A DNA stretch of 42,806 nt from an uncultured Eubacteriales bacterium (lineage in GTDB: Bacteria; Bacillota; Clostridia; Oscillospirales; Acutalibacteraceae), in contig CAKSIH010000009.1 of assembly GCA_934462705.1 (NCBI GenBank), positions 1 through 42,806 of the forward strand. The letters run 5' to 3'. Positions 31,748 through 39,133 of this stretch are shown here, piece by piece. The translations under genes were made by a program, and so were the position numbers. The notes beneath the pieces were generated by a model. The model saw nothing but the letters and a program-made list of their open reading frames with translations. It ran no database searches and was not told the DNA's origin. Every line of letters starts with the position of its first letter. Position 1 is the first letter of the stretch.

Positions 31748-32812
31748 ATGAAAAAGTTTTTATCTATGCTTTTGTTAGCATCAGTACTTGTAGCCCTTAC
31801 AGGATGCTCTTGGAGTGACCCGGAGTCTATTGCCAACGACGGTGTTTTTAAAGTTGCAATGGTACCAGACTTAGGGGGAATAAATGATCAATCTTTTAAT
31901 CAATCTGCGTGGGAAGGTATGCAGGAATTAAGGGACATGTATGGTGCCAGCGTTAGCTATATGGAACCTAAGCAATCAAGCGATTTTTCAATGAATTTAG
32001 ATAGATTATCAGATGGTGATTATGATCTTATTTGGGGAATAGGTTATGTAATGTCTGATGTAATAGAAGAAGCAGCAAAACTTAATTTAGATAAAAATTT
32101 TGCTATAGCGGACTATGCATATGGAGAAGATACATTAAATAATGTAACGGGTGTTGTGTTTAGGTCTCAGGAAGCCTCTTTTCTAGCAGGCTATGTTGCA
32201 GGTAAAACGACAAAGACTAATAAAGTTGGTTTTATTGGTGGCATGAAGAACAGTGTAATATACCAGTTTGAATATGGTTACAAGGCCGGCATTATGTATG
32301 CTGGAAAGGAATTAAATAAGGACATAGAAATTGTTTCTCAATATGCAGAAAGCTTCTCTGATGCGGCAAAGGGCAAGGCGATAGGCTCTAAGATGTACAA
32401 TGACGGATGTGATATTATATTTCATGCGGCAGGCGGAGTTGGATATGGGTTAATAGAAGCAGCAAAAGATTGTGGCAAACTTGTTATAGGTGTTGATAAA
32501 GATCAATCTTTTATAGCGCCTAACAATATTTTAACCTCTGCTGTTAAAAATGTTGGTCTTGCAGTTAGAATAGTTAGTAAGGATTTAATGGATGGAAAAG
32601 ACATAGGTGGCTGCACGTATAATTTTGGAATAAAAGAAGGCTGTGTTGGAATTCCTAAAAACAATAAAAATATGGATCCTAAAGTATATGATGATACAAT
32701 GAGAATTGCTGATTTAATAAAAGATGGAGTTTTATCTTTACCAAGGGGAAATTTAACAATACCATATAACGCTGTATCATATAAACTATATTTAGAAGAA
32801 CTAAGTGCTTAA
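31748..32812 (+). CDS. BMP-family nucleoside-binding lipoprotein
   Basis: This 354-residue lipoprotein has signal MKKFLSMLLLASVLVALTGC, with Cys20 as lipidation site. It belongs to the BMP/PnrA/TmpC family that binds purine nucleosides outside the membrane. Typical stretches are VPDLGGINDQSFNQSAWEGM (near 41-60), VVFRSQEASFLAGYVAGKT and DKDQSFIAPNNILTSAVKNV. Start: ATG 31748 follows AGGAGG (31733-31738) by nine bases; the upstream in-frame ATG 31718 has no comparable site. The two-domain ATPase and two permeases of the same importer follow. The adjacent deo/cdd/pdp genes support nucleosides as substrate. Confidence 0.93.
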   Translation: MKKFLSMLLLASVLVALTGCSWSDPESIANDGVFKVAMVPDLGGINDQSFNQSAWEGMQELRDMYGASVSYMEPKQSSDFSMNLDRLSDGDYDLIWGIGYVMSDVIEEAAKLNLDKNFAIADYAYGEDTLNNVTGVVFRSQEASFLAGYVAGKTTKTNKVGFIGGMKNSVIYQFEYGYKAGIMYAGKELNKDIEIVSQYAESFSDAAKGKAIGSKMYNDGCDIIFHAAGGVGYGLIEAAKDCGKLVIGVDKDQSFIAPNNILTSAVKNVGLAVRIVSKDLMDGKDIGGCTYNFGIKEGCVGIPKNNKNMDPKVYDDTMRIADLIKDGVLSLPRGNLTIPYNAVSYKLYLEELSA

Positions 32813-32865
32813 TGGTTATAATCTGTGATTAATGAGGTTAATTTGTTTAAAGGAGGGCACGGCAA

Positions 32866-34413
32866 TTGAGAATCAGTTCTGAATATGCAGTTCAAATGCG
32901 CAATATAGTAAAAACCTTTGGTTCTGCTGTAGCGCTTAACAATGTCAGCATAGATGTAAAAAAAGGAACTATCCATGCAATGCTAGGCGAAAACGGTGCT
33001 GGAAAGACTACGCTTATGAATATACTTTATGGTCTTTACAATGCTGATTCAGGAGATATATATTTAAACGGGGAAAAAGTGGATATTAAAAGTCCATCAG
33101 TCGCAATAGAAAATAAAATAGGAATGGTACATCAGCATTTTATGCTGGTACAAAACTTTACTGTTGCACAAAATATTATACTCGGCAAAGAAGTAACAGG
33201 TAAATGTGGCATTTTGGATATGAAAAAAGCTAAAGAGGAAATAGAACAGATAATAGATAAGTATGGCTTAAGTGTTGATCCAGATGCCAAAATAGAGGAA
33301 ATTTCTGTTGGAATGCAGCAAAGAGTGGAAATATTAAAAGCTCTTTATCGTGGGGCCGATTTGTTGATTTTAGATGAACCTACAGCGGTTTTAACGCCAC
33401 AAGAAATAGAAGATTTAATAAATATAATGCACAAGCTTATAGAAAACGGAAAGACAATTATAATTATTACACATAAGCTAAAAGAGATAAAATCTTCTTC
33501 CGAGGTTTGTACAATAATTCGCAGAGGAAAATACATAGACACAGTAAATGTACGAGAAACTAATCAATCAGAGCTAGCAGACAAGATGGTTGGAAGAAGT
33601 GTTAAATTAGTTGTTGACAAAAAGGAAAAAGAACCTGGTGAAGTTGTTTTTGAGGTAGACAATATAACAGTAAAAAACCAGATGCATGAGCATTTAAATG
33701 CAGTGCAAAATCTTTCATTAAAGGTTAGAAAAGGTGAAATAGTAGGAATAGCCGGTGTAGACGGTAACGGACAAAAAGAGCTTGTAGCGGCTATTACAAG
33801 CTTGGCAAAAGTTAGTGAAGGCACAATAAAGATAAACGGAAAAGAGATACAAAATACTAAAGTAAAGAATGTTATAAAAAACAAGATTTCAGTAATACCA
33901 GAAGACAGGCAAAAAAGGGGACTTGTATTAGATTTTTCAGTATCGGAAAATACTGTGCTTGAAAGATACGCTGAAAGACCTTATTCACGCAAGGGAATAT
34001 TGGATTTTCAAAAGATAAAAGAGTTTGCAAAAAAGATAATAAAAGATTATGATGTGCGCCCTGAAAAGTGTCATAAGTTACCGGTTAGGGCATTGTCTGG
34101 CGGAAATCAGCAAAAGATAATAATAGGAAGGGAAATTGCTAATAATCCAGATTTATTAATAGCTGTTCAACCTACAAGAGGTCTTGATGTTGGAGCTATT
34201 GAATATGTTCATAAAACGCTCGTAGAGCAAAGGGACAAAGGTAAAGCTGTATTACTTATTTCTTTAGAGCTGGATGAAATAATGAGCCTTTCGGATCGAG
34301 TAGCAGTTATTTATGGAGGAACAATTGTGGGAGATTTCAAAAGAGAAGAAGTAGATGAAAACACGATTGGTTTATTAATGGCAGGAGGTACTCAAAATGC
34401 AGAGAACTGCTAA
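32866..34413 (+). CDS. Nucleoside ABC importer ATPase, two-domain (RbsA/NupA-like)
   Basis: This 515-residue protein contains two ABC domains. The first has Walker A GENGAGKTT (about 43-51), signature ISVGMQQRVEIL and Walker B LLILDEPTAVL. The second has the degenerate Walker A typical of this group (VDGNGQKEL, near 301), signature LSGGNQQKIIIGREIAN and the modified Walker B LLIAVQPTRGLDVGA. So only the first site is likely to hydrolyse ATP fully. TTG 32866 is the start, eight bases after AAGGAGGG. It overlaps the first permease gene by 17 bases. It powers the BMP-dependent nucleoside importer. Confidence 0.95.
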   Translation: MRISSEYAVQMRNIVKTFGSAVALNNVSIDVKKGTIHAMLGENGAGKTTLMNILYGLYNADSGDIYLNGEKVDIKSPSVAIENKIGMVHQHFMLVQNFTVAQNIILGKEVTGKCGILDMKKAKEEIEQIIDKYGLSVDPDAKIEEISVGMQQRVEILKALYRGADLLILDEPTAVLTPQEIEDLINIMHKLIENGKTIIIITHKLKEIKSSSEVCTIIRRGKYIDTVNVRETNQSELADKMVGRSVKLVVDKKEKEPGEVVFEVDNITVKNQMHEHLNAVQNLSLKVRKGEIVGIAGVDGNGQKELVAAITSLAKVSEGTIKINGKEIQNTKVKNVIKNKISVIPEDRQKRGLVLDFSVSENTVLERYAERPYSRKGILDFQKIKEFAKKIIKDYDVRPEKCHKLPVRALSGGNQQKIIIGREIANNPDLLIAVQPTRGLDVGAIEYVHKTLVEQRDKGKAVLLISLELDEIMSLSDRVAVIYGGTIVGDFKREEVDENTIGLLMAGGTQNAENC

Positions 34414-35524
34414 TTTATTAAAGAAACCCATTACCTCAACAATAATTGCTGTTGTTTGTGGTTTTATAGTTGCAGGGATAATTCTTGCAATTTCAGGGTA
34501 CAACCCAATAGAGGCCTTTGTGTCTTTATTTAGAGGTATTTTTTCAAGGCCCAAATACATATTTAAGGTTATTGAAAAAAGTACGCCTATCATTTTAACG
34601 GGAATAAGTGTAGCATTTGCTTTCAAAACAGGACTTTTTAATATAGGCTCTGAGGGGCAATTTATAGCAGGGTCAATAGCATCGGTAGTTGTAGGTGTAA
34701 AGCTAAACATGCCACCAATTATTCAAATTCCAACAGTAATTTTAGCGGGAGTTTTAGCAGGTGCACTTTTTGGGGCAATAGCGGGCTTTTTGAAAGCTAA
34801 GTTTGGCATTAACGAAGTAATTACAAGTATCATGCTCAACTGGATAGCATTTTATTTATGCAATTTTGTTGTTGATTCAGATGCATTTCACAAGCCGAAT
34901 ACGGTAAGAAGTTTATCTGTTAATGAGTCTTCATATACAATGATATTGTATAAATGGAAGAATTCGAAGGAAGGGATAAGCTATTTAAAGCACAATAAAT
35001 GGCTTTCTGACATACTTTTAAAAACAGATTTGAACTGGGGATTTATTATAGCAATTTTGGTAGCATTTTTAATATCCTTTCTTTTATATAAAACAACAAT
35101 GGGATATAGTGTTAGAGCAGTTGGTTTAAACAGACATGCAGCAGAATTTGCAGGTATTGGGGTAAAGAGAAATATAGTTTTGGCACTTACAATATCGGGT
35201 GCTATTTGCGGTCTTGCAGCAGCGCTTGTTATAACAGGAACGTCTCCACATGCAGTTTATAAGCTTTCAATGTTTGAAGGAAATGGGTTAAATGGGTTAT
35301 TTGTAGCGCTTATAGCAGGAAGTGCGCCAATAGGCTGTATTTTTTCAGGGTTATTTTTTGCAGCGCTTAATTATGGAGGAAATTCCATGCAAATGGATCT
35401 TGGAATACCATCTGAAATAATAAATATAACCATTGGTACAATATTATTTTTTGTAGCGCTAACTCAAATAATTCCTATAATAGCGGACAAATTGGAAAAG
35501 AGGAGTGTTAAGAATGTTAAATAA
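34397..35524 (+). CDS. Nucleoside ABC importer permease 1 (NupB/NupP-like)
   Basis: This 375-residue membrane protein of the BPD_transp_2 (RbsC-like) family has about 8-10 TM helices. The conserved stretches are FKTGLFNIGSEGQFIAGSIA (about 75-94) and the cytoplasmic loop YSVRAVGLNRHAAEFAGIGV (about 236-255), which contacts the ATPase. A larger polar loop (about 160-205) is the usual extracytoplasmic part. GGAGG at 34383-34387 gives the ribosome binding site inside the end of the ATPase gene. It forms the channel together with the next permease. Confidence 0.94.
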   Translation: MQRTANLLKKPITSTIIAVVCGFIVAGIILAISGYNPIEAFVSLFRGIFSRPKYIFKVIEKSTPIILTGISVAFAFKTGLFNIGSEGQFIAGSIASVVVGVKLNMPPIIQIPTVILAGVLAGALFGAIAGFLKAKFGINEVITSIMLNWIAFYLCNFVVDSDAFHKPNTVRSLSVNESSYTMILYKWKNSKEGISYLKHNKWLSDILLKTDLNWGFIIAILVAFLISFLLYKTTMGYSVRAVGLNRHAAEFAGIGVKRNIVLALTISGAICGLAAALVITGTSPHAVYKLSMFEGNGLNGLFVALIAGSAPIGCIFSGLFFAALNYGGNSMQMDLGIPSEIINITIGTILFFVALTQIIPIIADKLEKRSVKNVK

Positions 35525-36401
35525 TATTATGTCAGTAATAATGACGACATTAATGTATTCTGCGCCTCTTATATTTGCAGCTTTGGGAGGAGTTGTTTCT
35601 GAACGTTCCGGAGTAATAAACATTGGCATAGAAGGAATGATGTCATTTGGTGCTTTTGTTGGAGCAGCAGTTGGATATTATACGGCAAATCCATGGTTAG
35701 GCCTGCTAGCAGGTGGATTAGCAGGCGGATTTTTAGCATTTCTACATGCTATAGCGGCCATTACTTGTAAGGCAGATCAAACAATATCTGGTATGGCACT
35801 TAACTTTATAGGACCAGGTTTATCATTATATTTATGCAGGCTTTTTTTTGATGATAAAACAATGACCGATAGGGTGCCGAATAAACTTCCTAAGGTGTTT
35901 GGGTCCATTGATATAACGGTTGTAATTGCATTTATATTGACTGCAGTTATTTGGTTTGTTTTGTACAAAACAAAGTGGGGTCTTAGAATATTGTCAGTTG
36001 GTGAACATCCGGCTGCAGCAGATACATTAGGAATAAATGTTTATAAAGTAAGATATTTTTCCGTAATTATTTCCGGAATTTTAGCAGGCTTTGGAGGTGC
36101 AGCGATGACACTTGCAGTTGTAGCTCAATTTACGCCATCCGTTATAAGTGGCCAGGGTTTTATAGCTTTAGCAGCTGTAATTTTCGGCAAATGGACTCCA
36201 CAAGGTGCGTGGGCAGCGTGTATAATGTTTGCGTTTGCACAAGCTTTGACAGTGGTGCTAGGTGGAGGAAAAGTTGCAGTTCCATCTGAAATTTTAAACA
36301 TGCTACCTTATGTTTTAACAATTGTAATTTTAGTACTTTTTGTTGGTAAATCTATGGCACCGAAATCAAGTGGTAAACCATATGAGAAAGGTTCAAGATA
36401 A
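35514..36401 (+). CDS. Nucleoside ABC importer permease 2 (NupC/NupQ-like)
   Basis: This 295-residue membrane protein is the second RbsC-like permease. It carries RSGVINIGIEGMMSFGAFVG (about 31-50), the counterpart of the motif in permease 1, and the ATPase-docking loop RILSVGEHPAAADTLGINVY. Start: ATG 35514 lies eight bases after GAGGAG; GTG 35505 overlaps that site. It overlaps the end of permease 1 by 11 bases. With the BMP lipoprotein and NupA-like ATPase it completes the importer and is followed by deoC. Confidence 0.94.
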   Translation: MLNNIMSVIMTTLMYSAPLIFAALGGVVSERSGVINIGIEGMMSFGAFVGAAVGYYTANPWLGLLAGGLAGGFLAFLHAIAAITCKADQTISGMALNFIGPGLSLYLCRLFFDDKTMTDRVPNKLPKVFGSIDITVVIAFILTAVIWFVLYKTKWGLRILSVGEHPAAADTLGINVYKVRYFSVIISGILAGFGGAAMTLAVVAQFTPSVISGQGFIALAAVIFGKWTPQGAWAACIMFAFAQALTVVLGGGKVAVPSEILNMLPYVLTIVILVLFVGKSMAPKSSGKPYEKGSR

Positions 36402-36418
36402 ATACTGTGAGGTTTATT

Positions 36419-37069
36419 ATGAATATTAAAGAAATACTGAGTAAAGTTGACCATACTCTTTTGTCACAGACAGCAACTTTTGATGAGATAAAATCTATTT
36501 GTGATGACGGAATAAAATATGGAGTAGCATCGGTTTGCATACCTGCAAGTTATGTAAAACGTGCTAAACAATATGTAGAGGATAAGTTAAAAATATGTAC
36601 TGTTATAGGTTTCCCAAATGGTTATAGCACAACAGCAACGAAAGTTTTTGAAACAGAAGATGCAATAAAAAATGGTGCCGATGAAATCGATATGGTTGTT
36701 AATTTAGGCTATATAAAAGATGGACTTTTTGATTTACAGCTTGATGAGATTAAGAAAGTAAAAAAAGCATGTAAGGACAAAATTTTGAAAGTTATTGTAG
36801 AGACATGCCTTTTAACGGAAAGAGAAAAAATAAAAATGTGCGAATTAGTAACTCTTTCAGGAGCTGATTACATAAAGACCTCAACAGGGTTTTCAAAAGC
36901 AGGGGCTACATTTGAAGATGTAAATCTTTTTGCTAAAAATATTGGTCCTAACGTAAAGATAAAAGCTGCTGGAGGAATAAACTCTGTTGAAGATGCAGAA
37001 AAGTTTATTAGTTTGGGAGCTTGCAGACTAGGAACCAGCAGGATAATAAAAATAGTTAAGGGTATATAG
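36419..37069 (+). CDS. deoC: Deoxyribose-phosphate aldolase
   Basis: This 216-residue TIM-barrel class I aldolase splits deoxyribose-5-phosphate into acetaldehyde and glyceraldehyde-3-phosphate. Motifs are KVDHTLLSQTAT (near the N-terminus), CTVIGFPNGYSTT, ADEIDMVVNLGYIKDG (Asp of the relay), ILKVIVETCLL (Schiff-base Lys region) and DYIKTSTGFSKAGAT with the second catalytic Lys, then KAAGGINS. Start: ATG 36419 stands six bases after TGAGG; the in-frame GTG 36407 overlaps that site. It accepts the product of DeoB. A cloverleaf element follows before cdd. Confidence 0.97.
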   Translation: MNIKEILSKVDHTLLSQTATFDEIKSICDDGIKYGVASVCIPASYVKRAKQYVEDKLKICTVIGFPNGYSTTATKVFETEDAIKNGADEIDMVVNLGYIKDGLFDLQLDEIKKVKKACKDKILKVIVETCLLTEREKIKMCELVTLSGADYIKTSTGFSKAGATFEDVNLFAKNIGPNVKIKAAGGINSVEDAEKFISLGACRLGTSRIIKIVKGI

Positions 37070-37100
37070 TATAGTTTACTTTGTATATAACAAACTTTGC

Positions 37101-37210
37101 GCTAAGGGGGCGCACCGCCGGCCTTGCACGGCAATGCCGAAAGGGCCGGAATAAAATTCCGGCCCTTAGCTCGTTATAAAATAACGAGCGCGGTGCGCCC
37201 CCCTTTTAGC
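37101..37210. repeat. Cloverleaf inverted-repeat element 2
   Basis: The closing stem is GCTAAGGGGGCGCACCGC (37101-37118) with 37190-37210, broken only by small bulges. Inside are three hairpins: CGGC-AAT-GCCG (37129-37139), a perfect 12-bp stem AAGGGCCGGAAT with loop AAA (37141-37167), and a perfect 9-bp stem GCTCGTTAT with loop AAA (37169-37189). It is strongly GC-rich, lies between deoC and cdd, and has no T-tract. The plan is the same as at 12256-12349 and 38996-39080. Confidence 0.85.
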
Positions 37211-37232
37211 AGCATTATAAGGAGATTAAGAT

Positions 37233-37652
37233 ATGACTAAAGAAATGCAAATAAAGCTAATAAAAAAAGCGAGAGAAGCAAGGGAAATGGCATATACGCC
37301 GTATTCAAACTTTGATGTAGGGGCGGCATTATTAACTAAAAGCGGAAATATTTATAAAGGCTGTAATATAGAGTCTGCAGCATACACACCAACAAACTGT
37401 GCAGAACGGACAGCATTTTTTAAAGCGGTTAGTGAAGGAGAAAAAGAATTTGAAGCAATAGCAGTAGTTGGAGGTCCAAAAGGGAAGGCAGCAAATGAAT
37501 TATGTCCTCCCTGTGGGGTGTGCAGGCAAGTGATGATGGATTTTTGTGATCCTAATCAGTTTAAAATTATATTGGTGGATAAAGAACAGATTAAAGAATA
37601 TAAACTTTGTGAGCTATTACCACTAGGCTTTGGTCCTAGTAATCTTGAATAA
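37233..37652 (+). CDS. cdd: Cytidine deaminase
   Basis: This 139-residue zinc enzyme converts cytidine and deoxycytidine to uridine and deoxyuridine, which the phosphorylase downstream then cleaves. The N-terminal AREMAYTPYSNFDVGAALLT, the catalytic CNIESAAYTPTNCAERTAF (Cys-Ala-Glu: zinc ligand and proton-transfer Glu) and PCGVCRQVMMDF (two zinc Cys) are all present. This is the small tetrameric Cys-Cys-Cys type of Firmicutes. AAGGAG precedes ATG. It follows the cloverleaf element and is 13 bases before pdp. Confidence 0.97.
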   Translation: MTKEMQIKLIKKAREAREMAYTPYSNFDVGAALLTKSGNIYKGCNIESAAYTPTNCAERTAFFKAVSEGEKEFEAIAVVGGPKGKAANELCPPCGVCRQVMMDFCDPNQFKIILVDKEQIKEYKLCELLPLGFGPSNLE

Positions 37653-37665
37653 AGGGGATTAATCA

Positions 37666-38988
37666 ATGAGAATGTATGATATTATAATGAAGAAAAGAGA
37701 AGGAGAGGAATTAACAAAGGAAGAAATCTCATTTTTTATAAATGGTTATGTAAAAGAGGAAATACCGGATTATCAAGTTTCAGCATTATTAATGGCAATA
37801 TATTTTAATGGTATGACCGACCGTGAAGTAGCAGATTTAACTTTATGCATGGCACATTCAGGAGTGCTTATGGACTTATCATCTATACCGGGAATAAAGG
37901 TAGATAAGCATAGTACGGGTGGAGTAGGTGATAAAACAACATTGATAATTTCTCCAATTGTGGCAGCTTTGGGAGTAAAAGTTGCAAAGATGAGTGGAAG
38001 GGGACTTGGTCATACCGGTGGAACAATAGATAAAATGGAATCTATACCAGGAATGAGAACAAATCTAGATAAAGAAGAATTTATAAACATAGTAAATAAA
38101 ACAGGGTTTAGTATTATAGGTCAATCCATGGATATTGTATCTGCAGATAAAAAACTATATGCATTAAGAGACGTTACAGCAACTGTGAAAAGCTTACCTC
38201 TTATAGCATCCAGTATTATGAGCAAGAAAATAGCAGCAGGAGCAGATTGCATATTATTGGATGTAAAGACTGGAAGCGGTGCATTTATGAAAACCCTAGA
38301 TGAATCTATTAAGTTAGCCAAGTTAATGGTGTCCATAGGAGAGAATGTGGGAAAAAATACAGTTGCCATCATAACGAACATGGATAGTCCGCTTGGTAAT
38401 GCTATTGGTAATTCTTTAGAAATAATAGAAGTTTGTGACACACTTAGAGGAAAGGGCCCAAAAGATTTAACAGACATATCAATAGAACTTGCAGCAAATA
38501 TTCTTTTTTTAGCACAAAAGGGTGATTTGGAGTATTGCAAAAAAATTGCAAAAGGGGCCATAGAAGACGGAAGTGCTTTTGAAAAATTGAAAGAGATGGT
38601 TGCAATCCAAGGTGGAGATATATCTGTACTTGAAGATAATAACAATTTTGAAAAGGCAAAGATAGTATATGAAGTAAAGGCTCCCAAGAGTGGGTATATA
38701 GTATCTATGAATACAGAACGTTGTGGAATTGCAAGTGTAATTTTGGGTGCGGGCAGAGAAAAAAAGGATGACAAAATTGATTTTAGTGCAGGAATCATAA
38801 TAAATAAAAAAATAGGAGATTACGTAAATAAGGGAGAACTTATGGCTAAACTTTATTCTTCAGATATTGAAAAATGTGAAAAAGCAAAAGAATTGTACAT
38901 AGATGCCGTAAGTATAAGTGAAGAAAAACCAGGGGATGTTTTAAGCATATATGCGAGAGTTTCTGATAAAGGTGTAGAAATATATTAA
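37666..38988 (+). CDS. pdp: Pyrimidine-nucleoside (thymidine) phosphorylase
   Basis: This 440-residue enzyme splits uridine and thymidine with phosphate into base and pentose-1-phosphate for DeoB. Conserved blocks are VDKHSTGGVGDKTTLIISPI (about 82-101; His, Ser and Lys bind phosphate), MSGRGLGHTGGTIDKMESIP (about 111-130) and the core LDVKTGSGAFMKTLDESIKL. The C-terminal domain ends with VISEE-like residues typical of the Pdp/DeoA family. It starts at ATG 37666 behind AAAGGGG. It is the last recognised gene of the nucleoside catabolism series, followed at once by a cloverleaf element. Confidence 0.96.
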   Translation: MRMYDIIMKKREGEELTKEEISFFINGYVKEEIPDYQVSALLMAIYFNGMTDREVADLTLCMAHSGVLMDLSSIPGIKVDKHSTGGVGDKTTLIISPIVAALGVKVAKMSGRGLGHTGGTIDKMESIPGMRTNLDKEEFINIVNKTGFSIIGQSMDIVSADKKLYALRDVTATVKSLPLIASSIMSKKIAAGADCILLDVKTGSGAFMKTLDESIKLAKLMVSIGENVGKNTVAIITNMDSPLGNAIGNSLEIIEVCDTLRGKGPKDLTDISIELAANILFLAQKGDLEYCKKIAKGAIEDGSAFEKLKEMVAIQGGDISVLEDNNNFEKAKIVYEVKAPKSGYIVSMNTERCGIASVILGAGREKKDDKIDFSAGIIINKKIGDYVNKGELMAKLYSSDIEKCEKAKELYIDAVSISEEKPGDVLSIYARVSDKGVEIY

Positions 38989-38995
38989 TATAAGG

Positions 38996-39080
38996 AGGCA
39001 GCGATTCACCGCAATGCGGTGTCAAAGTACTAAATTTGCTTTGACAATATAACAATTTTAGTTATATTGAATCGCTGCCT
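38996..39080. repeat. Cloverleaf inverted-repeat element 3
   Basis: The closing stem is a perfect 12 bp: AGGCAGCGATTC (38996-39007) with GAATCGCTGCCT (39069-39080). Inside are three hairpins side by side: ACCGC-AAT-GCGGT (39008-39020), TCAAAG/CTTTGA with an 11-base loop (39022-39044) and CAATATAAC/GTTATATTG (39045-39069). It lies between pdp and recD2. There is no T-tract. Its stems share no sequence with elements 1 and 2, only the plan and perhaps a left-end TAAGG[GA]. Confidence 0.85.
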
Positions 39081-39133
39081 GTTCCTGCGGTTACAAAAAA
39101 TATAAAGATTATATGTTGGAGGTGAGGCAAAAA

